Shown: in pieces, positions 1 through 10,097 of the stretch
Layout of the letters: each line of letters starts with the position of its first letter
Numbering within the stretch: the first letter of the stretch is position 1
Assembly (NCBI GenBank): GCA_964017045.1
Contig: OZ024801.1
Span: forward strand, 30,104,049 to 30,168,048
Direction: 5' to 3'
From: Omphiscola glabra
Lineage: Eukaryota; Mollusca; Gastropoda; Lymnaeidae
Length of the DNA: 64,000 bases
Notes under the pieces: model-generated
What the model was told of the DNA's origin: nothing
What the model saw: the letters and a program-made list of their open reading frames with translations, nothing else
The model's database searches: none
Made by a program: the position numbers and the translations under genes

Positions 1-1320
1 ACACAAGGAAGTGCACGTAATTTCTGATCATGTCTTAATGGTGAATAAATACATTTTGTTGAAATCTCGCTGAAACCCATCAGCAAGAGAATGGGTGGGG
101 GTGTACTATTTTCTGTATTTTTAACGTACACACACGGAAAAAAAAATCAAAAGTTATCGTTAATTGGCTAATTAACATGTCAGTTAAATATTAACTCTAA
201 ACTAAATTTGACAGTCGTGTCCAACATTTTCGTTGGTGTTTATTTAGTAAATCGCGACAAAACCAGACTCATGTGTTAAGCTAGTTGTTTTTTTTCCCTC
301 TGTTTAGTTGTTTTTTAATATCAGTGGGGAAAAGTCTGAGGACATAAAGACATACATCATTTATTATAGTTTAATTATCAAACCATCGACCTGTGTCTCG
401 GAGGAGGAAGACACGACACGTCCACCGTTAACAAATCCCTTATTACTGAACCACGAGGCACCACGCTGGACACACATGAATCAAAACATGCGATCTCAGA
501 TTTTCTTTTTTAATTACCACTGACCTTTCAGCTGTCCTGGCCTGGTCATTTCCCTCTGCGGTATGTTGCCAGAGAAAAATCACTGATGACCAAAGAGAAA
601 CTGACACATCTGAACTGCGATGCCAGCGTGGCCGATATCTCATTTTGGCCGGAAGGGGAAGGGGGGGGGGGGGTCCGGACTGTCAAGACATTTTCATAAA
701 ATCCGATGAGTTTGTGGAACAATTTTGTTAGAGTCCAGGCGGGGAAGAGTGGGTGGTGCGTGGGGTGGAAAAGGGGGAGGATGCGGTTTTGTTAATCCGA
801 TGATGGATTGGAGTCGGGACTGTCTAAATGTTTTGACAGCGGTGCAGATGGCAAGGGCGTCGTCCTTGTAGTAATTACTGTCACAATCGAGTTTCGCGGT
901 AGTAGAAGAGAATTCCCCCCCCCCCCCCAAAATGCTCTTGTTTACAACATGGTTCATTTTCACAATTCTTTTGGCTTTAACTCTTCTGTGAATTGTGTTT
1001 TCAGTAATTTTCCTCCCCTAACCAATTTACTTTAGTAGTGTTATGGCCTAAGTGGAAAACCTTATCTCCCCTTTCTGTGTCTCGTCACCAATTGACTTGG
1101 TGCAACGCTGTACCATTCCTTCCCCCACCTGGGAGAGTTTGTTTACGACTTCCAGAAGGTTCCATCTACATAGAGGTAGAATATACCCTCTGACGATTTC
1201 TATTCTATAAAATTCAGTTCGCTGACTATAACTAAAGATGGTGGACTGTATTTGTACATTGACCTCGCCTCGAGAATGTGGTCCAGACTATGCTTCAGAC
1301 TCTGGTTCAGACTGGGGTTC
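1..1320. other. Non-coding stretch, no gene seen
   Basis: I see no exon with splice signals and no recognisable protein. The stretch is AT-rich with short A and T runs, a G13 tract at 661-673 and a C14 tract at 915-928. ORFs here are short and overlap on both strands, as expected by chance. Confidence 0.6.
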
Positions 1321-1440
1321 GAGTCTATGTGCCAAGTTTCAGCTCGATAGGATGACGGGAAGGGGGTCAATTAGTCTTCCGAAGATTTTTCCGCCACAAA
1401 GTAATAAACACACGAACAAAAGCGAAGTTAATACAACTAC
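1321..1440 (+). repeat. Dispersed repeat, copy 1 (pair with 51023-51143)
   Basis: The segment carries the string GTGCCAAGTTTCAGCTCGAT, then a GAAGATTTTTCC block and a CACACGAACAAAAGC block. The same blocks in the same order and spacing recur at 51023-51143, with scattered substitutions. That makes it an interspersed repeat rather than unique sequence. I see no terminal inverted repeats or target duplication, so the element class is unknown. The short ORF over it (1238-1492) is not conserved in the second copy. Confidence 0.75.
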
Positions 1441-2140
1441 AACAGATTTAAAAAAAACAAAAAACAAATATAAAACAAAACAAAATTTTTAATTTAAAAA
1501 AACCCAATGAACTTTTTAAAAAAACTTTCTTTACCAGTAAAAAAAAAACATCAAAAGATTTCTTAATTCTTTCTTGTTTTAAATTCACTAACTTTCACTT
1601 TTGAATAAGCTGTTCAGAAGAAAAGGGGGGGGGGGAGAGTGGTTTTTTTTTTTGCCATTTCTTTTCCAGAAAGTTGATGCGTTAATTCCGTGATCTATAA
1701 ATTCTTCATGAACATCTAGCCTCGTTAATTGACTGATGGTGGTGTGAATCAAATCCTCGCGAGTAACCGACGGTGCAACAGAACGCTTCTCGCGTGTCCC
1801 AAAGAGCGGGAAAATTCGACCTTCCCCGGGGGGTCCTCAGTACGTTTAAAACAGATGACCACGTCACCCAGGACTGGACATGTATAGAATGAACAAAAAG
1901 GGAGGATGTTTGAAAGCCAAGATTAAGGGATGTCTACCACCCATGACCCCCCTCTCTCAGAGCCGTGCACATGATCGGTGGTCAAAATATGAGACTGTTG
2001 GGTGTAATCGATGTGTGCTCAGATAGTCGATTTCTATGGAATTTCATTTTACACACTTGGTAAACTTGAGGATGAAATATCAGATTAATGAGAATATCGC
2101 TTAAAATTTTGGACTGCCTACGTTCATTTACATTTTTACG
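1441..2140. other. Non-coding stretch, no gene seen
   Basis: It opens with A-rich sequence (about 1450-1560), then a G11 tract at 1625-1635 followed by a T run. The rest is unremarkable and without an exon-like ORF. Confidence 0.55.
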
Positions 2141-2276
2141 TCTAGCATGAATCTAGCATAAATCTAGCATGAATCTAGCATGACTCCAGAATGAATCTAA
2201 CATGACTCTAGCATGAATCTAGCATGACTCTAACATTAATCTAGCATGACTCTCGCATGAATCTAGCATGACTCTC
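2141..2276. repeat. Minisatellite, 11-bp unit (ATCTAGCATGA type)
   Basis: About twelve degenerate copies of ATCTAGCATGA, alternating with a GACTCTAGCAT variant, follow one another with no unique spacers. Substitutions are spread through the array, suggesting an old, decaying array. Confidence 0.85.
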
Positions 2277-2370
2277 TATATTCAGAATTTTATCTCTTTA
2301 GCGTCGTCACAAATCATTAATCATGAGTCATTAACTCATATTCTATATCCCAAAGATCGATTTCCGTCAT

Positions 2371-2505
2371 GTGTATTTCACTATTCACTATTTTACTGAT
2401 GACTATAGTCTATTGATACATTTTCAACAAATGTCTATTTCACTAACTTCTATTTCAATAGCTTCTATTTCATCAAAGTCTATTTCAGCAATGTCTAATT
2501 TTTAC
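2371..2505. repeat. Degenerate TCTATTTCA repeat
   Basis: The string TCTATTTCA or a close variant (GTCTATTTCAC, TTCTATTTCAA) recurs about every 15-20 bases. It is a diverged short tandem repeat; the edges are approximate. Confidence 0.6.
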
Positions 2506-2623
2506 TAATGCCAGTTGCACACAAACGTTTATTTTAAGCATTTTAAATCTGATTGACTTGCACAAATCCAACACAGAACCAATATTGTTTTCTATTCACC
2601 TACCTAGCAGAGAGCCCAAGATT

Positions 2624-2643
2624 TATATATATATATATATATA
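2624..2643. repeat. (TA)n microsatellite
   Basis: Ten uninterrupted TA dinucleotides. Confidence 0.95.
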
Positions 2644-3159
2644 AACAATTAAATGATCATGGCTTAAATTATCCCTTAACCCACCCCCACCCTTTGTGCC
2701 TTAAAACAACAACAACACACACACCAACAACAACAAAAAAGCATCAAAGATTTTCACAACACAATTTATTGTTGTTACGTCAAAAACTTTCCACGCACCT
2801 GCAAATCTTTTATTGCGCACAGTGGGGACTATTTTTTTATACGTTTGAGCCACTCTATTCAGCATCTACAAAGGATCTCAGTTCAAAGGGAAAAAATATA
2901 TATTTTAATCACTCAACCCATATTAGGTCAAATTCACTAAAAATGAGAGACATCGCTTACCCCACCGTACAAAATGGGTAACATCGAATGTAGGTGAACT
3001 ATACATCCGATCTTTTGCAAGAGCGTTTAGATAGATCCGAACTTTATTTCAAGTCGGGTTGGGCTACTGTTTTCAGTCTTCTGTGGCTGAGGCTTTCTTC
3101 ACTGGAGTGTTTTCCTCATCTCAAAGAATATATTTTCTAGCTGACGAATCAACTCGGTA
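2644..3159. other. Non-coding stretch, no gene seen
   Basis: It holds an ACAAC/ACAC-rich patch at about 2705-2740 and otherwise unique-looking AT-rich DNA. The 142-codon ORF across 2553-2981 is made partly of TA and CA simple repeats and has no recognisable domain. Confidence 0.5.
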
Positions 3160-3392
3160 CTGGCCGGTCGAGCTGTCTAAACTGGAGTTCAGTCCCCAGC
3201 AAAAGCCTAGAAACCTTTAATGGTAACTCATCTAAGAGAAGCCAAAAACGGAGTTGTAGTCCCGTAGGCGGTATGACATTGACACACTAAAATTCCGCCA
3301 ACTCCTGCGAAGTAGAACGCATATAGAGCTCAGTGAAACACACACTGCTGGTCATCTGCTGCATCTATTTCCAATCGTCTTGACTAAGTCTT
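3160..3392 (+). mobile_element. tRNA-derived SINE, copy A
   Basis: The head resembles a tRNA with a long-variable-arm start: GGTCGAGCTGTCTAAACTGG fits a pol III A box and AGTTCAGTCCCC fits a weak B box. The body shares several blocks in the same order with copy B at 15203-15525: CATCTA-GAGAAG-CAAA, GGCGGTATGACATTGA, AATTCCG-CAACTCCTG, CACACTGCTGGTCATCT and TCTTGACTAAG. A tRNA-like head plus a conserved family-specific body is how SINEs are built. The two boxes are closer together than in a real tRNA gene, so this is not a functional tRNA. Confidence 0.75.
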
Positions 3393-4512
3393 GACATTGG
3401 ATCAAATTCGCAAGGATGAGAGTGAGGTTGAAGAATTAAGCAAAACTCTCTCTCTCTCACTTTAAACAAAATACAGCTCAAATCAAGGCTGCTAAAGTCA
3501 AATATTGTCTTGGTCATCTTCGGGTTTGAAGGACGAACAATATACATGTATATATTTAATATAATACATAGACGTACAAAATGGAGTGCGGTTATTTTAC
3601 CTTAGTATAGGGAGAAAAAAGGACTTCATTTCACTTTTTTAGTCATACTCACGCAGCTACTGCGCCACAGGCCTCTAACTTCTACCACTAAAACCCTGCA
3701 CCTCCATCATGGATATCCACTGCATCAAGTTGACCGATTAGATAGTTTGGGAACCACAGGTCTGAACTGACTGTCACACACCATTACACCTGCACTTAAG
3801 TACGGCTTAGTTACCACCATCCTCCACCATATGTCTGACGTTGAGTTAAAAGCACACAGGTATCGCATATCGCCAAGCTATGCACAGCTAATTACACGAG
3901 AGTCACAATACGCACATCACAAGGCGAGCTCTAATGAGAGCGTAAAGATGTCATGGATTTGTCTTCATTCGCATTTACCCACACACACGCACAAATTACG
4001 CTAATTGCATTCTAAAAATATGTTTTGCTTTTGTTTTGCTTTTTTTCCCCCTCTCTCACAATGCGTGTTCTATTTTAGTAAATAGGGTCACTTTGGGGGA
4101 TCTGTTATATATATATATTGCTACTGGTGTGTCCTTTTTCCTTTTCTAAACCGCCCCGAACTCTACGTGTTTTATATTAATAGTACTGAGTGAAAGTAAT
4201 GCCTTCATGCATGCGTTGTGAACTCAGGGACATTTAGGTGGAGGGGCTATTGAATTATTCAATATATAGCCACGGGTATGGTGTATGTTGGCCTATTGTT
4301 CAAAGGCCGGCAGGTAGGGTGTAGGCCTGTCTGTTAGGCCTATTTCTCAAAATACCTGGACCCAGTGTAAAAACTGCATCCGGTTAAGCCCTAGTGAATA
4401 AATATTCTCCTCTAATATCTTTTAGTGAGATACCTTAACTTAAACTGTTCTTGTTATATTAATAATAGGTCCCTATTGTATAAGGTCATAACGATCAGAC
4501 GCTGTTGCTTGT
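3393..4512. other. Non-coding stretch, no gene seen
   Basis: It includes a short CT run near 3448-3460, a (TA)n run at 4107-4119 and AT-rich unique-looking DNA. I could not place any exon or mobile element here. Confidence 0.5.
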
Positions 4513-4540
4513 AGTGGGACCATTGTGTTTCCCTTACGAC

Positions 4541-4640
4541 AATATGGATTGAAGTGGGGCCATTTGGAATGAAATCGGACCTTTTGGATTGGAGTGGAAC
4601 AATTTTGATTGAAATGGGACCATTTGGATTGAAGTAAGAC
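4541..4640. repeat. Minisatellite, 20-bp unit
   Basis: Five copies of a unit like ATTTGGATTGAAGTGGGACC occur at exact 20-base spacing with several substitutions each. Confidence 0.8.
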
Positions 4641-4751
4641 TCCTTTTCATTTCATGAGATCTGTTATTAAGACTGCGTTGAGACTGATTTTCTGGATTGG
4701 AGACCATTTTGTTTACACAGGGATTATATTACTTGTTTTGGAATGCTAGTA

Positions 4752-5061
4752 CAGTGGTACATCCACATACGAGTGCCCTAACATAGGAGATTTTTTAGAT
4801 ACGAGCCGTTGAGCGAGCGATGTTTTACTTTGAGATACGAGAAATATTTGAGATACGAGGAATCGGATCAGCGGATCGACCGGCTGCAGTGACGAAAATT
4901 AAGTGAAAGTAACCCAAAAAAAATTGTACAGTAACGTTTAAGTTCAATTTAATTCAGTGAAGTTTAGTTAAGTTCCATTAAGTTTAGGGATAAAGTGTAG
5001 CATTAAGAGTTTAACGAGTAAGTGAATTAAAGTGACGGAAAGAGTTTACCATTAACCACTG
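4752..5061. mobile_element. pogo/Tc1-mariner-like MITE flanked by TA
   Basis: The left end reads CAGTGGTACATCCACATACG, close to the CAGTGGTACCTCGACATACGA-type termini common to pogo-like elements in animals. The right end reads ACCACTG, the inverse of the left CAGTGGT. Both ends are directly flanked by TA (4750-4751 and 5062-5063), the target duplication of the IS630-Tc1-mariner superfamily. The interior keeps GAGATACGAG motifs but no transposase ORF, so it is non-autonomous. The matching terminal repeat is only about 7 bp, so the right boundary is less certain than the left. Confidence 0.65.
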
Positions 5062-5063
5062 TA

Positions 5064-5456
5064 TAGGGACCACTTTGCTATTAAAAAAAGGCTACTTTGA
5101 TATTTGATCGTCACATTCCTAGTATAGGGACCACTAAGCTAGTGTAGGAACTGCTGTGCTTGTCTTTTGAACAATTTTCTCGCATGGGACACATTTCATC
5201 TTAGCGACTATTGTTGTTTTGGTCAGATGTTGTTGTAATGTGGCTATTCTTGCATTGAAACCATTGTTCTATTCATTTCTCTCCAAGGCCCATCCAAATC
5301 AGTCTCACGAAAAAAAAAATTATGTGATCTTTGACCCGCGCTCCAACGTATTATTTGGTTAATCTACCTGAACAGTTCATCGCGAAAGACAGTCAGCTTA
5401 CTCCTGTGCCCAACGACTCCTCACGAAACTTGACGGTGTCACTATGCAGACAACAG
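5064..5456. other. Non-coding stretch with weak repeats
   Basis: Three loose copies of TATAGGGACCACT occur between 5062 and 5160. The rest shows no gene. Confidence 0.45.
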
Positions 5457-5890
5457 TCAGAACCACGCTGTATGTGTAACAATCGGTAACACGCTGTAAG
5501 TGAAACAGCAAGAATCTCGCTGTATGTGTAACAGTCGATAACACGCTGTTAGTGAGACAGCCAGAACCACGCTGCATGTGTAACAGTCGGTAGCACGCTT
5601 TAAGTAAGAGCCTGAATCACGCTGCATGTGTAACAGTCGATAAATCGCTGTATGTGTAACAGTCGGTAACACGCTATAATTGAGACAGCCAGGACCAAGA
5701 CGTATGTGTAACCTTCGATAACACGCTGTAAGTGAGAAAGCCAGAACCACGCTGTATGTGTAACAGTCGATAACACGCTGTAAGTGAGACAGCCAGAACC
5801 ACGCTGTATGTGTAGCCGTCGGTAATACGCTATGAGACAGCCAGAACTACGCTTTCTGTGTAACAGTTAGTAACACGCTGTATATCTAAC
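5457..5890. repeat. Minisatellite, about 51-bp unit, about 8 copies
   Basis: Each unit holds two related halves, ACCACGCTGTATGTGTAACA and GTCGATAACACGCTGTAAGT, followed by GAGACAGCC. Some copies have lost a half-unit. The 97-codon - strand ORF over it (5457-5750) only reads the repeat and is not a gene. Confidence 0.9.
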
Positions 5891-6080
5891 AACCTGAAAC
5901 TGGACGGAAACCACTACAAGTCCTACTCCCCGGCTACTGCTGTGTGGGACATTATACAAATCTTTCGTATGAGACCGGTCGCTAATGAAATTGTCGCGCA
6001 CTGGACACTGGTCAGTTTTGGTGGAGGTCAATTGCTTGTTAGCCTTAACACTATTCATCATCCAATCACGCATAGACGTT

Positions 6081-6172
6081 TCTATTGGATTGACCAATCA
6101 TAATCAAGCGCCTCTATTGAATGGGCCAATGATAATCAGTCGTCTCTATTGAATTGAGCAAATGGTAATGAA
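6081..6172. repeat. Short tandem duplication, about 37-bp unit
   Basis: CTATTGGATTGACCAATCAT, CTATTGAATGGGCCAATGAT and CTATTGAATTGAGCAAATGG follow one another with related spacers, making about 2.5 diverged copies. Confidence 0.7.
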
Positions 6173-6436
6173 CGATTCTGACACAAGATGGCTTGCGGGG
6201 TATTAGTCCTGGTGGCCTGGATTAAGCCTTTTAAGCGTTTTTTTCCCCTCGATGTTCAGTATTCTTCTTTGTATCTTGGCTTATCTTCTCCAAGCTATAT
6301 ACAAGCCTGCTGTTTATGTTATCATTTCAGCATGCTCTTTTAAAAATATAATTATTATAAAATAATCTCTATCTCTATACGGTTATTTAACAAAAGATAA
6401 GTTTTGAAGAACTAAATTATCAAAGGGCTAAAAAAA

Positions 6437-6600
6437 CTGTAAGTCAGTGGTTCTCACCTTCTTAATGCCGCGAACCTTTAATACAGTTCCTAATGTTGAG
6501 GCGACCCCCAAACATAAAATTATTTTCCTTTTCCCTGGGAAAGGGTCGTTTGACCCCCAAAGGGGTCGCGACCCACAGATTGAGAACCGCAGCTGTAACG
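6437..6600. mobile_element. SPIN-like hAT MITE with 8-bp target duplication
   Basis: The element proper is 6445-6592. Its left end, CAGTGGTTCTCACCTTCTTA, continues into ATGCCGCGAACCTTTAATAC and then AGTTCCTAATGTTGAGGCGA. Its right end has AAGGGTCGTTTGACCCCC, GGGGTCGCGACCCACAG and TTGAGAACCGC. From memory these are the two ends of the non-autonomous SPIN hAT family, with the middle deleted. The flanks CTGTAAGT (6437-6444) and CTGTAACG (6593-6600) agree at 6 of 8 bases, fitting a decayed 8-bp hAT target duplication. No transposase is present. Confidence 0.85.
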
Positions 6601-6825
6601 ATTTTTAATATCTTATTATTCTTATTGTTTTTTTGTTTTTGTTTTTTTTATTTTTTACAAAGAACACCTTGACAGTATGTCAAACACTATAATTATTATT
6701 TTTTAAACTTTTTTTTGTAACGCATTTTATTTTATTAAAAATTCCCGTCAACTTCAAGGCGCAAATGGAAATGGGAAAAAAACACAAAGTTTTGATATGG
6801 ACGTAGATAATTTATGAGCACTGTT

Positions 6826-7015
6826 CAGTGGCGTAGGACGGGAGGAGGAGGTCCACCCAAAGCTGTACTTTATTTCTTCATAGAGTGGCGGCATTTTCAG
6901 CGCTTCTTCAAAGTTTTTATTTGTTTTTGTTTTGTTGTCGTGGAAGGTTAAAGTTGATGGGTTTGCCAAATTCTTAGCCCGCCCCCGGGAGGCACTAACC
7001 CTAGCAACGCCGCTG
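6826..7015. mobile_element. CAGTGGCGTAG-ended MITE, copy 1
   Basis: It starts CAGTGGCGTAGG and ends CTAGCAACGCCGCTG, an imperfect terminal inverted repeat. Internal blocks (GAGGTGG or GTGGCGGCATTTTC, TCGTGGAAGG, GGCACTAACC) match the element at 54133-54284. The flanking octamers agree at only 5 of 8 positions, so the target duplication is not convincing. It is non-autonomous; hAT affiliation is inferred from the relatives. Confidence 0.7.
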
Positions 7016-7507
7016 ACTCTGATATTGCCTGTCATGGGGATAAAAAGAGAACTCACCCAGAAGAGTGATCGTTGTGGTCAAAATTAAGATACAATCGGGA
7101 TTTATCGATTTCAACAATCTGTAAAATTAATTTCTAACAAGAAAAAATTTGGCGAAGTAGCCAAACAAAAAGTAATACTGGGGACTTTTTTAACTTTGAC
7201 TACAACACAACTAATATATATAGGCTATATATTAAAAAAATTAATCTTCAGTAAAAATTATGGTGTAATGTCAGCATCGCGTGTAGAAGCCTTCGGCTTA
7301 CACGTGGTACAATGGGGGTAATCAAATAAGTGTAAGCTATTCGGCTCACGTTCCACTAACAGCAATAGACCAATGACAGCCGAGGCGTAGTTTACGGGGA
7401 AATCCGGTGTCTGTTGGTGATTACCGCGGGCAGATTTATATCACGTGATATCATCGCTGACAAATTGCTTGGAGCTGATGGCTTCTTCTCTTGTATTTAA
7501 TTTGTAG
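7016..7507. other. Non-coding stretch with an E-box palindrome
   Basis: A 14-base perfect palindrome, ATATCACGTGATAT, lies at 7438-7451 and contains the E-box CACGTG. It is followed by a patch of ordinary complexity and then TTTGTAG, which could be a 3' splice site, but no exon can be supported after it because CT-rich repeat begins. Confidence 0.4.
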
Positions 7508-7745
7508 ATGTCTTTCCTTCTTCCTTTTTTCTTTTCTTATTTTTCTTCTCTTTCCTTTCTTTCATTCTGGAAGTAAAAAGAAAAAAAAAGTGTAGATTTC
7601 TTTCTTTCTTCCCTTTCTTTCTTTTTTTTTTGTCTTCTTTTTTTCTTTCTTTCTGGAAGTAAATTAAAAAAAACAACAACACTTTCATTTCTTTTGCTTT
7701 CTTCCTTTCCTCTTTTCTTTCTTTTTTCGTTTCTCTTTCTTTCCT
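7508..7745. repeat. Polypyrimidine CTTT-rich simple repeat
   Basis: Long runs of TTTC/CTTT with only brief interruptions (7575-7590 and 7665-7685). The Lys/Glu-rich - strand ORF at 7497-7688 is a by-product. Confidence 0.9.
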
Positions 7746-9962
7746 GCTTTAAAAAATATCTATTAAAAAGCTATACAATTCTTACAAGTTAAAGAGGAAA
7801 AACTCTTTCATCAACAGCCAAGCAACTGACTAACAGCTGACAGGAAGTCAGTCTCTAGCATTTTGTTAATTCAATTTCTCCCACCCCATGATTAAGAGAC
7901 TTGTTTCTCAGTTTGACTAGTTCCAATTATATATTTAAAGATTTTTAATCTTTTTTTAAACAAATCTGGATACCAACTAGCTTCTAGTAGACATTTCAAA
8001 TCTCCAAAAATCTCGCAGGTCACTTGTCAGTTACGCTGATTGCACAGCTCAGCGAGACCCGAGCTGGCGTCATTGTCATTCCTGTGGGAAAATGAAGGTT
8101 CAATAAAAAGATTTACATTTTCGCTAGTTCGGATAAATTTAAACTACAATTTTAACGTTTTTTTCCCCTTCAAATTTATATATTTCTAATCATAAAGAAG
8201 CCATCTCTGCGATTCAAGGAACGATCACTGAATGTACCGTACTTTTGTTTCTTTCATTTTTTTTCCGCAATGACTTACATAAAAAAAAAATTGATGCAGT
8301 TTCGCACTCTATGTATTGTGAGCGGCGATACTTGCGAAAGGTTCTCAACAATACTTTATGGACAAAAGTCGTCCATCTACGACAATCAAACCTACCCTAT
8401 GTCTCCAGTGTCAGTGAAATAAAGGGTCATTTTGAAAAAAAAAAACCTGCGTCGAGTACATCTATAGTTGCGTTACTTGGCGAGGTTAAAGTTGGTAGGT
8501 TTGCAATTTTCGTGAGAAAAAAAAAATCTAATGATGTCACGTGTTTTTCTGTATTGCACGTTTTGAAATAATCTAGGAAACTGGTCAGAAAACTCATTAC
8601 TCATTCGTCAAAATTGCCAAAAATCAGCAGCAGGACGATTAAACAATTTTTGAGGGCCAAATTTCTTTTCAAGAACCTGTCAAGAACCATGTTTTTCGGA
8701 GTCAAAACCGATTTGTGGCCGCCTGGCCGAGCCGCACTCAGGTCGCTAAGTGGCCGCAAAAATAATAATAAAAGTTAAAGAAAAAAAAAAAAGAGAAAAG
8801 AAAAACATTTTAATTCTCGTGTGGCAACGAGAATTTGTTGATTACCTTGTGCAAATTGTGCTTAAATATGATTGTTTCGGATTGTTTCGGTTAATCGACA
8901 TCCTAGAGAGATGAAATGTCGTATACATCTAAGTCTTGCGGTAAAGTTCGATTTATTAAGTTTTGATTTCCTGATTACGTTCACTATAAAACAATACTCC
9001 CCCCCACCGCGCCCAAACCGCCCGGTCAATCGCGTATTGTCTTAAACTTATCCCTTTATTGATTAAGGGGGGCCAGCCTTGAAGAATGCATCAAAACTCA
9101 GATTTAAAAAAAAATACTTGCAGTAGAATGGCATTAGAAGACAGGGACAGATTTCGGGAGCCACCCGATTATAGAGTTTATATTGAATAACATTGAATAA
9201 CATCTTGTTAGAGCTTCTTACCAAGTTTCATATGTTCCAATGAGCACGTCCCAATTTACATTCATGAATAGCGAGATTAGGGAATTGTCACATTACCCAC
9301 AAATCGCATACATGACGTTACATATCAGTCTGATGCACACTTTTCACTTCTCCTTACATTTTCTTACCTGCGGCATACCAGCTTAATTGGCTAATCCCCA
9401 CTCCCACACCCCGAAATTATAATCCTACTAGTTCATCAAGCATAAACAAAGAAATGTTCTAATTTCGTTTCTCTTGCTGCAGCAGCCAATCTGCCGACCC
9501 CCTTTTTTTTTCTTCTCTCTCCCTCCCCCCGCCCACCTGCCAATATCAATTAAACTCAATGTCTTGAAAACGTTCTTTCCTCGGCCCAGCCATGTCCGTG
9601 TACATTTGCATAATTTTGATAAATGGCTGATAGAAGGAGCAGCAGCATCATGCGAGCCAGGGAGTGGCGGTGGCCGACAGCCAATCGTTCAACTATCCCT
9701 TTATAGATGGGTGTATGTCTTTAGCCTTCACTAATTAATAATCTTTTGTCGTCAACGGCATTTTTATTGTCTTACTCAGAGGATATTCTGTAAAAAGTGG
9801 GCTTTTTGGGAGGCTTTTGAGAGTACTTTCTTTCTTTTTCTTCTTTTCCTTGCCACAAGGTTATTTGCCATCATTTAAAATATTTCTATTTAGATGAATA
9901 AAACCTTGGCATTAGTATTTAATGTAATATTTTTAACATTAAAATAATTTAACAAAAAAAAG
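7746..9962. other. Non-coding stretch, no gene seen
   Basis: It contains A runs (8281-8290, 8440-8450, 8760-8800), a GATTGTTTCG duplication at about 8871-8890, a C-rich patch near 9000 and a more balanced, CpG-containing patch at about 9590-9700 with an ATTTGCAT octamer. No exon can be supported. Confidence 0.5.
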
Positions 9963-10097
9963 CAGTGGCATAATTATTTTTCCTTTTTCTTTATTTATTC
10001 AAGTATGGTATTTTCGCCCAGTAACAGAGATTTTCTGGAAGGGGATGGGCAAATAGCTTTGTTCGCCCCGGGCGGCAGAAACCCTAGCTACGCCATT
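9963..10097. mobile_element. CAGTGGCGTAGC-type MITE, degraded
   Basis: The left end CAGTGGCATAATTAT and the right end CCCTAGCTACGCCATTA are inverse versions of the CAGTGGCGTAGCTAGGG terminus seen in better-preserved copies in this window. Just inside the right end lies CGCCCCGGGCGGCA, similar to internal sequence of the other copies. No target duplication is visible. Confidence 0.55.
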
